Below, in pieces: positions 7,646-13,595 of a stretch of 27,606 nt of DNA. This DNA is from a virus. The notes below the pieces were generated by a model. It was not told the origin of the DNA. It made no database searches and was given only the letters and a program-made list of their open reading frames with translations. The first letter of the stretch is position 1; each line of letters starts with the position of its first letter. Made by a program: the position numbers and the translations under genes. The stretch spans positions 1 through 27,606 of the IMG/VR virus record IMGVR_UViG_3300045120_000265; one strand, 5' to 3'.

Positions 7646-8229
7646 TGAGACCACCGCCGTATCCACGACTCGCCCCAGCAACCTTGCCAGTCCGCTCGGC
7701 GACCATATTTCCGCTTGAGCCGTGTCATCTCCGGCAAATTATCGGCGCAGAGGTCATCCCAGATGTCGTGCCACACCGCGCCATAGCGGACGCCTTTCGG
7801 CGGTTTGAAGCCAAAAGCATCGACGACGATAATCTCGACCCTCTTATCCGCGAGGTAGTGCGGCCCAACGAGCGCGGCCACGTCGGGATCAATCTCAACG
7901 ACAGTCACCCGCGTTACCCGCTCTACCTTCAGAACGCCGCCAAGCACCATGCCGATACCCAGGCCGTTCAGCAGAACATGGCCGTTGGCATGGAAAACCG
8001 CCGGATAGTGATCTCGCATCTCATCCGGTGTGTCGGACATGACCAAACCGCGCCGATCATGCCGAAGCTGGGTATAGGTTCCCGGCGCAATCCCGCCGCG
8101 CCCTCGACCGCCGATTGCAGCCCGGAGGTTCCCAAATCTCGCATCAGCTTCCGAAACCTCAAACCGGGCGACCGACCACGGGCCGACCCGCCCCTCCGGC
8201 ACACTCACCCGCTCCAGCAGCCCACCCAT
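7642..8229 (-). CDS. small SAM-dependent methyltransferase, spermidine-synthase-like fold
   Basis: A 195-residue protein with a class I methyltransferase core. The glycine motif is HVLLNGLGIGMV (residues 84-95). The acidic ribose-binding strand is VTVVEIDPDV (108-117). A third strand VVDAFGFKPP has D137, and AVWHDIWDD (151-159) sits where spermidine synthases carry their active-site loop. The end is basic and aromatic. ATG 8229 was chosen because it overlaps the upstream stop as TGATG; the frame is open 84 codons further, but that would overlap the next gene fully. Substrate is unknown. Similar stand-alone genes occur in phages and are usually annotated only as methyltransferases. Confidence 0.8.
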   Translation of the reverse strand: MGGLLERVSVPEGRVGPWSVARFEVSEADARFGNLRAAIGGRGRGGIAPGTYTQLRHDRRGLVMSDTPDEMRDHYPAVFHANGHVLLNGLGIGMVLGGVLKVERVTRVTVVEIDPDVAALVGPHYLADKRVEIIVVDAFGFKPPKGVRYGAVWHDIWDDLCADNLPEMTRLKRKYGRRADWQGCWGESWIRRWSQ

Positions 8230-8504
8230 CACCGCTCCCCACCCTCCGTCAGCGCGGCGTCGAGCATGGCCCGCCATATCTCCGGCAAATCCGCCCGCGG
8301 CAACTGATGGTTCCATTCCAGGCCAGCCTCGATCATGGTGGGGCTCGGCTCCCGCAGCGCGGCGAGGACTGCGCGGGCAGCCAGCCGACACAGCGTAGCC
8401 CGCTCTTGGTCCGCTCGCTCCCACGGCACCGCGTGCTTGAACGCAGCGTAGGGTATCGCCTCGTGGACCGCCCTCGCGCACCGCTCTACCGACGTGTCAG
8501 TCAT
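8229..8504 (-). CDS. conserved hypothetical phage protein
   Basis: A 91-residue soluble protein of a type common in phage accessory regions: a helical start (VERCARAVHEAIPYAAF), an acidic/Arg middle (RLAARAVLAALREPSPTMIE) and an end with EIWRAMLDAALTEGGER. No catalytic motif is visible. It is coupled to its neighbours by an ATGA at its start and TGATG at its stop. Function is unknown. Confidence 0.7.
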   Translation of the reverse strand: MTDTSVERCARAVHEAIPYAAFKHAVPWERADQERATLCRLAARAVLAALREPSPTMIEAGLEWNHQLPRADLPEIWRAMLDAALTEGGER

Positions 8505-8734
8505 CTGAACGTCTCCCGCACCAATCGTTCCGCCGCCTGAACCACATGCTCGTCATGCTCACGCCTCGTCTTATCCTGCCACAACGGCACGTCCGGTATT
8601 CCAAGCTGCGCCATGGCTTCAAGCGCCCGCTTCGGGCAATCCGCGCACTGCGTGATACACGGGTTCAAGCCCCAGTTCCCGCAGAACAGGTCGGCGGCAA
8701 CGACTTCGTGCAACCGGACGGGCGCGCTCATCAT
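8501..8734 (-). CDS. small Cys-containing phage protein
   Basis: A 77-residue protein starting at ATG 8734 (or the next codon, also ATG), which overlaps the GIY-YIG stop as ATGA. A longer frame upstream is ignored because it lies entirely over the nuclease gene. Cysteines at about positions 18, 26, 30 and 33 (FCGNWGLNPCITQCADCPKR) suggest a small metal site. The C-terminal half is helical and charged. Function is unknown. Confidence 0.65.
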   Translation of the reverse strand: MMSAPVRLHEVVAADLFCGNWGLNPCITQCADCPKRALEAMAQLGIPDVPLWQDKTRREHDEHVVQAAERLVRETFR

Positions 8735-9207
8735 GGCCGTATCTTCCGCTTCCCGTCCGGCGTGCGAAGGCCGTTCCTGATTTCCGCTTGTTCTCGCCCA
8801 GCCTCGACCGAAGCCCACTCTTCTGCGGAAATCACCCGCTTCCTTGCCGCTAAAAATTCTTCCCATGCGGCCCATCCATCGCACAAACCGCCCCGGCCAG
8901 AACACGAACACCACGGACGCCCACCTCGGCGATGATTTTCAAGGTAGGGTCTTTCAAAAATTGCCTGCCGCTCAAAGGCAACCGCCTCATCCAAAACAAT
9001 AAAAGCGTCAAGTAATTCAAGTCGGCACTCTAGCCCCAATCGCTTCAAGCAGCGCAGGCGACCATTGGCCGCACTAAACCAATCAGCTTTATGAGAGAGA
9101 AGGCGACGCTTAGGGTTTGACGAACAACCGACGTAGAACGCCTCATCGGTACGCGGATCGACCAGCGCGTATACCCACCAGAAATCTGCGTCGTATTTAT
9201 GCCCCAT
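8731..9207 (-). CDS. GIY-YIG nuclease family protein
   Basis: A 158-residue protein with an N-terminal GIY-YIG domain: WVYALVDPRT (residues 11-20), FYVG (24-27), then NPKRRLLSHK with the conserved Arg, and FERQAI with a candidate metal-binding Glu at 79. The C-terminal half has a Cys/Trp-rich patch (RPWCSCSGRGGLCDGW) and a basic tail that may bind DNA. ATG 9207 is preferred; a GTG at 9219 would add four residues. Such genes act as free-standing homing nucleases or DNA-processing enzymes in phages. It sits early in the long minus-strand operon. Confidence 0.8.
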   Translation of the reverse strand: MGHKYDADFWWVYALVDPRTDEAFYVGCSSNPKRRLLSHKADWFSAANGRLRCLKRLGLECRLELLDAFIVLDEAVAFERQAIFERPYLENHRRGGRPWCSCSGRGGLCDGWAAWEEFLAARKRVISAEEWASVEAGREQAEIRNGLRTPDGKRKIRP

Positions 9208-9379
9208 CCTCACCCCCACCTGTTTCCGCTAACTTGCGAGCCGCACGCTCCATCCGTAAACGACGCATCCCCTCACGGCTCGTCTTCCGCTTCAGTTCCA
9301 AATCTCGCCGCTCAATCAACACGTTCTCCGGCGCAATCTCCTTGCGCGGACCAGTCGGCTCGTAGGGTTTCCTACTCAC
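9197..9379 (-). CDS. basic small hypothetical protein
   Basis: A 60-residue, strongly basic protein starting at GTG 9379, which overlaps the upstream TGA as GTGA. Residues 25-55 form an Arg/Lys-rich helix (RRDLELKRKTSREGMRRLRM). It could bind DNA or RNA, but no family is recognised. Its 3' end overlaps the GIY-YIG start by 11 bp. Confidence 0.6.
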   Translation of the reverse strand: MSRKPYEPTGPRKEIAPENVLIERRDLELKRKTSREGMRRLRMERAARKLAETGGGEDGA

Positions 9380-9570
9380 ATGCACCCCGCATCTTCAACC
9401 GGGCGCTCCAGCAGCGGAGACTGCCGACAGATCGGGCAATGCTCCGGCCGAATATCGCCATGCATAATGAACCGACCAGTCGTCCCAGTCTCATAGTGGC
9501 CGTAAACCCAATCGCCAGAACGATAATCCGCCGAGCAGCGGTAACAGTGTGTGAGGTCGTGTCGTCTCAT
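9376..9570 (-). CDS. small zinc-ribbon protein, first gene of the leftward operon
   Basis: A 64-residue protein with two CxxC knuckles, CYRC (residues 9-12) and CPIC (45-48), spaced as in a zinc ribbon. It is the first gene of the minus-strand operon. The ATG at 9570 lies directly against a palindromic operator and has no Shine-Dalgarno sequence, so the message may be leaderless. Function is unknown; a first-gene zinc ribbon could be regulatory. Confidence 0.65.
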   Translation of the reverse strand: MRRHDLTHCYRCSADYRSGDWVYGHYETGTTGRFIMHGDIRPEHCPICRQSPLLERPVEDAGCM

Positions 9571-9608
9571 GTGTTACCGCTAACACGCCACAGTGTTGGC
9601 GTCAACAG
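9571..9608 (-). promoter_or_regulatory. twin palindromic operators over a probable leaderless promoter
   Basis: Two related palindromes lie 22 bp apart centre to centre: GTGTTACCGCTAACAC (9571-9586) and TGTTGGCGTCAACA (9594-9607). Both fit TGTTR-4-YAACA, with perfect arms. On the minus strand a TTGACG (9605-9600) in the second site, 17 bp from TAGCGG (9582-9577) in the first, could form a promoter whose start would fall at or near the ATG at 9570. A dimeric repressor on both sites would then block the whole leftward operon. The palindromes are seen; the promoter and regulation are inferred. Confidence 0.6.
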
Positions 9609-10013
9609 ATCAAATTTGGTGGCTCCACGCGAAGTACCTCCCACCACGCGCGCGATGGGCGCGGATTGGGGGAGGTGGGGCCTCGCCTGGCGCACGCGCA
9701 CAAAATCTTGCGACTGGCGGAGAGATCGGCCATGATGCCATGCAGCTCGCATGCCCAGGCATTACCTCGACGAGCGCACATCTACCTCGCGCATGTTTAC
9801 ACTGTATATTTCCCATAATGTGGCTTATCATGCAGCGTAAGCCATTGATATCATTACAAGTGTATCGGTAGTTGCATTATCAGTCGCGCGAGTTTCCCGC
9901 ACAGGTTAGCGGAATCAACGCCTAGACCGCGCCAGCGCCGGCCAGATCGGCCTCGACCTCATAACAACGCCAGAGCGTTATGACCCCGTTGAGACGGCTT
10001 GTTGCGACCGGCT

Positions 10014-10176
10014 GTTATGTCTCTTTATATAATACAATCAAATAGTTAGTAGTAGTAGTAGTAGAAGACATAACTGTAAAACGTACACACACATATACAC
10101 GCATACACGCACACGCACACACACGTGCGCGCACACGTGAGGCATATGTGTGTAGCCCTATTTTGCGTTATGTCTC
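10014..10176. repeat. dispersed GTTATGTCT repeats
   Basis: GTTATGTCTC occurs at 10014-10023 and 10167-10176. The inverted form AGACATAAC lies at 10066-10074, and a partial copy (CACATAAC) overlaps the end of the 13-bp tandem repeat near 10230-10237. A related inverted pair, ATAAC and GTTAT, lies at 9961-9981. The copies are interleaved with the GTTGAGAC sites, so two different binding proteins may share the region. Confidence 0.45.
10081..10139. repeat. 59-bp perfect alternating purine-pyrimidine tract
   Basis: Every base from 10081 to 10139 alternates purine and pyrimidine, mostly AC and GC steps. Such DNA readily adopts the Z form under negative supercoiling and can unwind or hinder polymerases. 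ACACACATAT at 10087-10096 is an exact inverted repeat of ATATGTGTGT at 10144-10153, so a hairpin is also possible. The tract sits in the middle of the control region, between the repeat copies. Confidence 0.75.
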
Positions 10177-10346
10177 GCTAAGTATCTGATAGTGTTGGGA
10201 TAAAAGTCTCAACGGGCAGTCTCAACGGGCACATAACAGGAAATCGCTGTTGAGACCCGATCGTTTAAAATCAAAGGCTTAGGTATTTGCGCTGGACTGG
10301 TCTTGGCTTGATTTGGCTGTTTTTGAGGTGACCTAGGTTAGAAGCT

Positions 10347-10416
10347 CCAGACATGCGAACGGCGCCGATCAGGATTGTCCTGAGGCGCCGTTGCGGCGAA
10401 TAGGCTCACAGTCTGG
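10347..10416. repeat. large nested hairpin
   Basis: An inner stem pairs GGCGCC (10361-10366) and TCAGGA (10369-10374) with TCCTGA (10378-10383) and GGCGCC (10384-10389) around a TTG loop, with a two-base bulge. An outer pair CCAGAC (10347-10352) and GTCTGG (10411-10416) may close it further. No U-run follows, so it is not a typical terminator. It lies upstream of the first rightward gene and could be a leader RNA structure or a protein site. Confidence 0.5.
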
Positions 10417-10469
10417 TCTGATGTTCAACGGCCGGAGTGTATTTGTAATCTGTCTGTAACCTCCCGTAC

Positions 10470-10508
10470 AGGACACACGGACAGAATAGGACTACATAGG
10501 ACACACGG
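10470..10508 (+). repeat. direct repeats AGGACACACGG upstream of the early operon
   Basis: AGGACACACGG occurs at 10470-10480 and 10498-10508, with another AGGAC and ATAGGAC pair between them. The repeats lie 30-70 bp before the first rightward gene, where an activator or promoter-proximal site would be expected. No clear -35/-10 pair is seen here. Confidence 0.4.
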
Positions 10509-10537
10509 CGCTAGGCCGAATTGGAGGAGTCCAGACA

Positions 10538-10834
10538 ATGACACAGGCAGAGATCACCCCGGTAATCTTCCGCAAGTTCAGCGACGGTGACATTATCGCG
10601 CTATTCCCGGCAATGGTCGGCGATAACAGTCCGCGCACCTGCGGATCGTACATGCACATAGGCCAGCATGGCGCGGCCGATCCTGGCCTAGTTGAGAGCA
10701 CGCGCCTGGCGAAGCCGGATGAATATGCGGCGCTTCAGTCCGAGCTGGAGTCCATCGGCTATCGCTTGAAGGTCTATCGTCGCTTTCAAAGTCGCTGGCA
10801 TGCCGAGCGGAAGGCGCAAATCGACCACGCCTAG
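10538..10834 (+). CDS. conserved early phage protein
   Basis: A 98-residue protein of a widespread phage family without known function. The recognisable parts are PVIFRKFSDGDIIALFPAM near the start, CGSYMHIGQHGAADPGLVE in the middle, and PDEYAALQSELESIGYRLKV near the end. It is the first gene of the rightward operon, with a strong ribosome-binding site (GGAGGAG) 10 nt before ATG 10538. The leader around the site recurs before 11415. Confidence 0.8.
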   Translation: MTQAEITPVIFRKFSDGDIIALFPAMVGDNSPRTCGSYMHIGQHGAADPGLVESTRLAKPDEYAALQSELESIGYRLKVYRRFQSRWHAERKAQIDHA

Positions 10835-10844
10835 CCTCGCAGCC

Positions 10845-10871
10845 TAGCGCCATGGTCCGCCCGTGGCGCTA
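10845..10871 (+). repeat. intergenic hairpin with 8-bp perfect stem
   Basis: TAGCGCCA (10845-10852) pairs perfectly with TGGCGCTA (10864-10871) across an 11-nt loop, directly after the first early gene. There is no U-run, so RNA processing, stability or partial termination between the two genes is more likely than classical termination. Confidence 0.5.
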
Positions 10872-10912
10872 TACGGCGATGTTTGGCCGGAACATGGGAA
10901 GGAGTCCTGACG

Positions 10913-11203
10913 ATGGATACGCTTGAAGGCATGACGTGGGATAAATGGCGCGTTCTTCCAGAGCACAAACGCGCACCTTTGCGCGACTTATCCGGCCTAG
11001 AGCCCCAATTGATCGGGCTCGAAGGCAAGCGAGTCGAGGTGGTGGATTTTTGGGGCGAGAAACGGCGTTTCTACGTTGGCAAATCTACAGGTTGGCGGCC
11101 GATCCATCTGGAAATTGCGCGAGTCGATTCAAGTGGTGGCGGCGGTGTCACGGGAACGCCCTTTAAGTCCGTCCGCGTGATCCATGGAAAGCGGCGGTAT
11201 TAG
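10913..11203 (+). CDS. conserved early phage protein
   Basis: A 96-residue protein. ATG 10913 is chosen because GGAAGGAG lies 10 nt upstream; an in-frame start at 10883 has no such site. The sequence LIGLEGKRVEVVDFWGEKRR, then FYVGKSTGWRPIHLEIARVD, matches a beta-rich small protein family I recall from many phages, always with unknown function. Residues with Gly/Ser (SSGGGG) form a loop before the basic C-terminus. Confidence 0.75.
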   Translation: MDTLEGMTWDKWRVLPEHKRAPLRDLSGLEPQLIGLEGKRVEVVDFWGEKRRFYVGKSTGWRPIHLEIARVDSSGGGGVTGTPFKSVRVIHGKRRY

Positions 11204-11206
11204 GCC

Positions 11207-11374
11207 ATGCCCGCCCCTGACCGTTTCGAAACCCACCTCTACCTTTCCCGCGCCGAGCATGAGGCTATACGCGCGTATGCCGACAGGGAACACCGCAGCG
11301 TCACGGCGCAGATTCGCTGGATCGTGGCGCGCTGGATGGAATCGCAGACTGAGACTGAGCGCGCGGCCCGCTAG
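11207..11374 (+). CDS. ribbon-helix-helix DNA-binding protein
   Basis: A 55-residue protein that fits the ribbon-helix-helix (Arc/CopG) fold. A short beta strand (FETHLYLS, residues 7-14) is followed by helix 1 (RAEHEAIRAYADRE) and helix 2 (SVTAQIRWIVARWME). These dimers bind operators through the strand pair and usually repress transcription. It starts at ATG 11207, three bases after the preceding stop. It is a candidate repressor for the nearby palindromes, though no link can be shown here. A longer frame across this region in another phase is rejected. Confidence 0.75.
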   Translation: MPAPDRFETHLYLSRAEHEAIRAYADREHRSVTAQIRWIVARWMESQTETERAAR

Positions 11375-11414
11375 GCCGCAGGCGGCTAGGGCCGCAAACT
11401 GGAGGAGTCCAACT

Positions 11415-11918
11415 ATGGCACACTATTTCAAAGGTAAGTCAGATGGTCGCATCATCGAGACCGATAACCCGGAGTATTGGCGCGGGGCCGAATACGAAGC
11501 GCTCAGCAAGAAGGCTGGAAGCATCGCCGCACAAGAGCAGGCGCGCGACGACCTGCGCAAAATCATCCCGCCCGGATCCACGGTGACGTGCATCCTGCGG
11601 CATGTGTCCCGTTCGGGCATGTTTCGCATCATTGCGCTTTGTGTCTGTGACAACGGGGAGCCGCGCGATATTTCCAGTCTGGCAGCCAAGGCCACGGGCA
11701 TCGGCTATGATGACAACCGCTATGGTCTCAAGATGGGCGGTTGCGGAATGGATATGGGATTTGCAGCCGTCTACGACCTGAGCCGCGCGCTGTACCGGGA
11801 CAAATTCCAGTGCATCGGGGAAAAATGCCCGAGCAACGATCACAGCAATGGCGACCGTAACCGCAAACCGCACATGCACAGCGACGGCGGCTATGCGCTC
11901 AGGCACCGGTGGCTCTGA
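11415..11918 (+). CDS. conserved early phage protein with C-terminal Cys/His patch
   Basis: A 167-residue protein. ATG 11415 is chosen for the strong GGAGGAG site upstream; the frame is open earlier but overlaps the ribbon-helix-helix gene. Conserved-looking segments are VTCILRHVSRSGMFRIIALC, then GLKMGGCGMDMGFAAVYDLS and a Cys/His-containing end (CIGEKCPSNDHSNGD, then HMHSDGGYALRH) that could bind metal. I recall this family as frequent in phages, without known function. The stop overlaps the next start as TGATG. Confidence 0.8.
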   Translation: MAHYFKGKSDGRIIETDNPEYWRGAEYEALSKKAGSIAAQEQARDDLRKIIPPGSTVTCILRHVSRSGMFRIIALCVCDNGEPRDISSLAAKATGIGYDDNRYGLKMGGCGMDMGFAAVYDLSRALYRDKFQCIGEKCPSNDHSNGDRNRKPHMHSDGGYALRHRWL

Positions 11919-12202
11919 TGACCGACACACAGGGAACCAAGCCGGCATTGAGATACACGGCCGGAGAGTGGGACCACTACGGCACGACCACAATTCGCAG
12001 CGCGAGCGGCAAGCTAATTGCTGAAGTCTACGACGGCGACGACGGGACCGAAGGAGAGGCAAACCGCGACTTGATAAGCGCCGCGCCCGATTTGCTGAAG
12101 GCGTGCCAAATTGCGGTGTCAAATCTCGCGCCGCTGTACCCGTCGGATCATCTCGTGATGAAGCGACTCCGCGCCGCGCTCGCCAAGGCAGGCGTGCCAT
12201 GA
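11918..12202 (+). CDS. hypothetical phage protein
   Basis: A 94-residue protein starting at ATG 11918 (TGATG overlap). The first half is beta-rich (GTTTIRSASGKLIAEVYDGD). The second half holds the pattern EANRDLISAAPDLLKAC, which is very common in small phage proteins of unknown role. Its stop overlaps the following membrane peptide as ATGA. Confidence 0.7.
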   Translation: MTDTQGTKPALRYTAGEWDHYGTTTIRSASGKLIAEVYDGDDGTEGEANRDLISAAPDLLKACQIAVSNLAPLYPSDHLVMKRLRAALAKAGVP

Positions 12203-12291
12203 CTCCAGAGAGCGTCACCGTTCTCCTCCTCGCCGTCGCCGCGTGGTATGGCGCGATTGTGGTCTATGTCGCGTGGATCGGGCGGCCATGA
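12199..12291 (+). CDS. 30-residue single-span membrane peptide
   Basis: A very short gene bounded on both sides by ATGA overlaps (ATG 12199, stop TGA 12289-12291). The peptide starts MTPESVTVLLLAVAAWYGAI and is essentially one membrane helix with a short polar end. Coupling to both neighbours argues for a real gene. Small membrane peptides in phage early operons often alter host envelope functions or transport, but the role here is unknown. Confidence 0.55.
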   Translation: MTPESVTVLLLAVAAWYGAIVVYVAWIGRP

Positions 12292-12551
12292 CGCTCACAA
12301 AGCTACCGATCATCGCTTGGACCGAGGCCGAAAAGGTCTCGGCTCAAGCATTGTACAAAGGCGGCATGACCGCGCCCGAGGTTTACCTTGTGCTCTTGAG
12401 CGCCAGAGTTGACGCGCTCAAAGCTGTGCTCTTGGCCGCGCGGGAGAAGCTGACCCTCTATCGCGCGCAACACTCAGGCGAATACATCGGCGGCGTGGAA
12501 TACGTCATGCTCATGGACATGATCGACCGCGCGCTAGGATCCAAGCCATGA
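12288..12551 (+). CDS. hypothetical phage protein
   Basis: An 87-residue protein starting at ATG 12288 within an ATGA overlap. It is largely helical (RVDALKAVLLAAREKLTLYR) and has no Cys cluster or membrane segment. The stop overlaps the next gene as ATGA. No family is recognised. Confidence 0.65.
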   Translation: MTLTKLPIIAWTEAEKVSAQALYKGGMTAPEVYLVLLSARVDALKAVLLAAREKLTLYRAQHSGEYIGGVEYVMLMDMIDRALGSKP

Positions 12552-12856
12552 CCGCCCCAGGGAACCAGCCGCCGGGCAAATGGGTCAAGTTCGCGCCCGG
12601 CGCGTGGGAACGAAGGCCGCGCGCAGAGCCTCAGGGACGGGCAAGCGCGTCAGGGGGTCATATTCGATGCCCGGACCCCGTTTCGCGGCTGGGCGAGGCT
12701 ACGCAAGGCGATCTGGAGCCAACCAAGCCGACTTTGAGAGGCGCAGCCGCGCTACGGAAGGCGCCCGCTGGCACGGGGCCGTCTGAGCCTCGATTGCCGA
12801 CCGTGGGCACGGGCGAGGCTGGGCGGGCTTCTCAGGAGGTGTTGAACAATGACTAA
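12548..12856 (+). CDS. low-complexity hypothetical protein
   Basis: A 102-residue, Pro/Gly/Arg-rich frame starting at ATG 12548 in an ATGA overlap and ending 8 bp into the next gene. The start MTAPGNQPPGKWVKFAPGAW looks like a real phage leader, but the rest has poor protein character and would be disordered. A competing frame (12580-12786) looks no better. The first codons are probably translated; the full length is uncertain. Confidence 0.45.
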   Translation: MTAPGNQPPGKWVKFAPGAWERRPRAEPQGRASASGGHIRCPDPVSRLGEATQGDLEPTKPTLRGAAALRKAPAGTGPSEPRLPTVGTGEAGRASQEVLNND

Positions 12857-13280
12857 AACCTTGGACGACTCATTCATCGACTGGGAAGGCGAAGCGTTCG
12901 GCTTCGGCTATGGAAGCGGCGAGGAACATACCTTGGGCGCCCTCAAGCAATTCTTCGGGCTGCTCGAAGATGGTCGGTCATACGATTACCGATGCTTGGA
13001 ACGGGAAATGACGCCTACCGTCGCATGGCTGATGATTAACGCCCTTTGCCGCGACGGAATAATCGACTACGGCGTGTCGCCTCGGCATGGCTGGTTGGCC
13101 GAAAACGGTCAACGGCTGAAGACTTATGTTGACGGGAAAACTCTGGCCGAGTTGCAAGCCGTTTTGCACGTCGGCCAAGATCACATCCATTGTTACAAGG
13201 ACGCCTGTAACTGCGGGCCGAACGGCTACGAGAAGGGCCGCGTGTGCGCCAATCCGTTTTGGAGGCGGTATCCGCTGTGA
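12849..13280 (+). CDS. conserved phage protein with winged-helix-like core
   Basis: A 143-residue protein of a family common in phages: DSFIDWEGEAFGFGYGSGEE at the start, LEREMTPTVAWLMINALCRD and DYGVSPRHGWLAENG in the middle, and a Cys-rich end (CYKDACNCG, then CANPFW). The middle reads like a winged-helix module and the end like a metal site. The function is unknown. ATG 12849 has a GGAGG site 10 nt upstream. Confidence 0.8.
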   Translation: MTKTLDDSFIDWEGEAFGFGYGSGEEHTLGALKQFFGLLEDGRSYDYRCLEREMTPTVAWLMINALCRDGIIDYGVSPRHGWLAENGQRLKTYVDGKTLAELQAVLHVGQDHIHCYKDACNCGPNGYEKGRVCANPFWRRYPL

Positions 13281-13564
13281 CTCCCGACACCCTCCGCCGC
13301 TTCGGCCGTGCAATGTTCGGCCGAGACTGGCGCTTCGCTCTGGCTTATGAGCTGGGTGTCGAGGTCAGAGTCGTGGAACGCCTAGCCTCGGGCGTCTTTG
13401 AGATGCCGCCGGCCATGGCCGAGGAACTAAGGGAACTGCTCGCGCACCGCATTGAGATGACGGGCAAGCTCGCGACGCTGTACGCGGCGAGGCTGGCGGT
13501 GCTGAGGGAGCTAGCTACCGATAGCGGTGTCGCAGGGAACTTGGCACAAGCGCCCACAAAATAA
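13277..13564 (+). CDS. phage helix-turn-helix protein
   Basis: A 95-residue protein starting at GTG 13277, which overlaps the upstream TGA as GTGA. The first half, TLRRFGRAMFGRDWRFALAY, then ELGVEVRVVERLASG and MPPAMAEELRELL, follows the small phage helix-turn-helix family in which a Trp-containing helix precedes the recognition helix. The C-terminal part is helical. It is probably a DNA-binding regulator. A longer start at 13244 would overlap the upstream gene. Confidence 0.7.
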   Translation: MTPDTLRRFGRAMFGRDWRFALAYELGVEVRVVERLASGVFEMPPAMAEELRELLAHRIEMTGKLATLYAARLAVLRELATDSGVAGNLAQAPTK

Positions 13565-13579
13565 ACCTAAAAAGCCGAT

Positions 13580-13595
13580 TGTTTCACGTGAAAGA
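13580..13595. promoter_or_regulatory. parS-like centromere site
   Basis: TGTTTCACGTGAAAGA matches the bacterial chromosomal parS consensus TGTTTCACGTGAAACA at 15 of 16 positions; only the C at position 15 differs. ParB binds such sites and spreads along DNA. It lies in the 93-bp gap before the small helix-turn-helix gene ahead of the primase. Outer arms AAGCCG (13572-13577) and CGGCTT (13596-13601) make a larger hairpin possible. No ParA or ParB gene is seen in the window, so host ParB would be the reader. Confidence 0.65.

Larger units (their letters stand above)
9985..10256. repeat. four copies of the octamer GTTGAGAC (iteron-like)
   Basis: GTTGAGAC occurs at 9988-9995 and 10249-10256 on the plus strand and, as GTCTCAAC, at 10206-10213 and 10219-10226. 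The middle two belong to an exact 13-bp tandem repeat, GTCTCAACGGGCA (10206-10218 and 10219-10231). The first copy extends to CCCGTTGAGAC, which matches the tandem repeat over 11 bp. I found only one other copy, at 4561-4568, inside the terminase gene. A cluster of this kind fits a replication initiator or repressor binding array. Confidence 0.6.
9609..10537. other. divergent intergenic control region
   Basis: About 930 bp without a convincing gene separates the leftward packaging operon from the rightward early operon. It is more AT-rich than the flanks around 9790-10080 and holds repeated octamers, a TAG microsatellite (six units, 10047-10064), a long alternating purine-pyrimidine tract, a large hairpin and short direct repeats, listed separately. 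Short frames on both strands (for example 9593-9871 plus and 9610-9831 minus) have no protein-like pattern. It could hold an origin, early promoters, or both. Confidence 0.5.

Noticed and set aside
6299-8307. Long plus-strand frames of up to 449 codons opposite the leftward operon
   Set aside because: They are Pro/Arg-rich antisense shadows of GC-rich genes. The minus-strand genes there are tied together by consistent ATGA and TGATG overlaps.
9593-9871. Possible small genes on both strands in the divergent control region
   Set aside because: No ribosome-binding sites, no protein-like pattern, and the region is occupied by operators and repeats.
10020-10160. CRISPR-like array suggested by short repeats
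   Set aside because: The repeats are microsatellite TAG and AC/GC units without regular spacers or any cas gene.
11184-11414. Upstream extension of the 167-residue gene, and a 244-codon reading
   Set aside because: The extension overlaps the ribbon-helix-helix gene in another frame and ignores the strong ribosome-binding site before ATG 11415.
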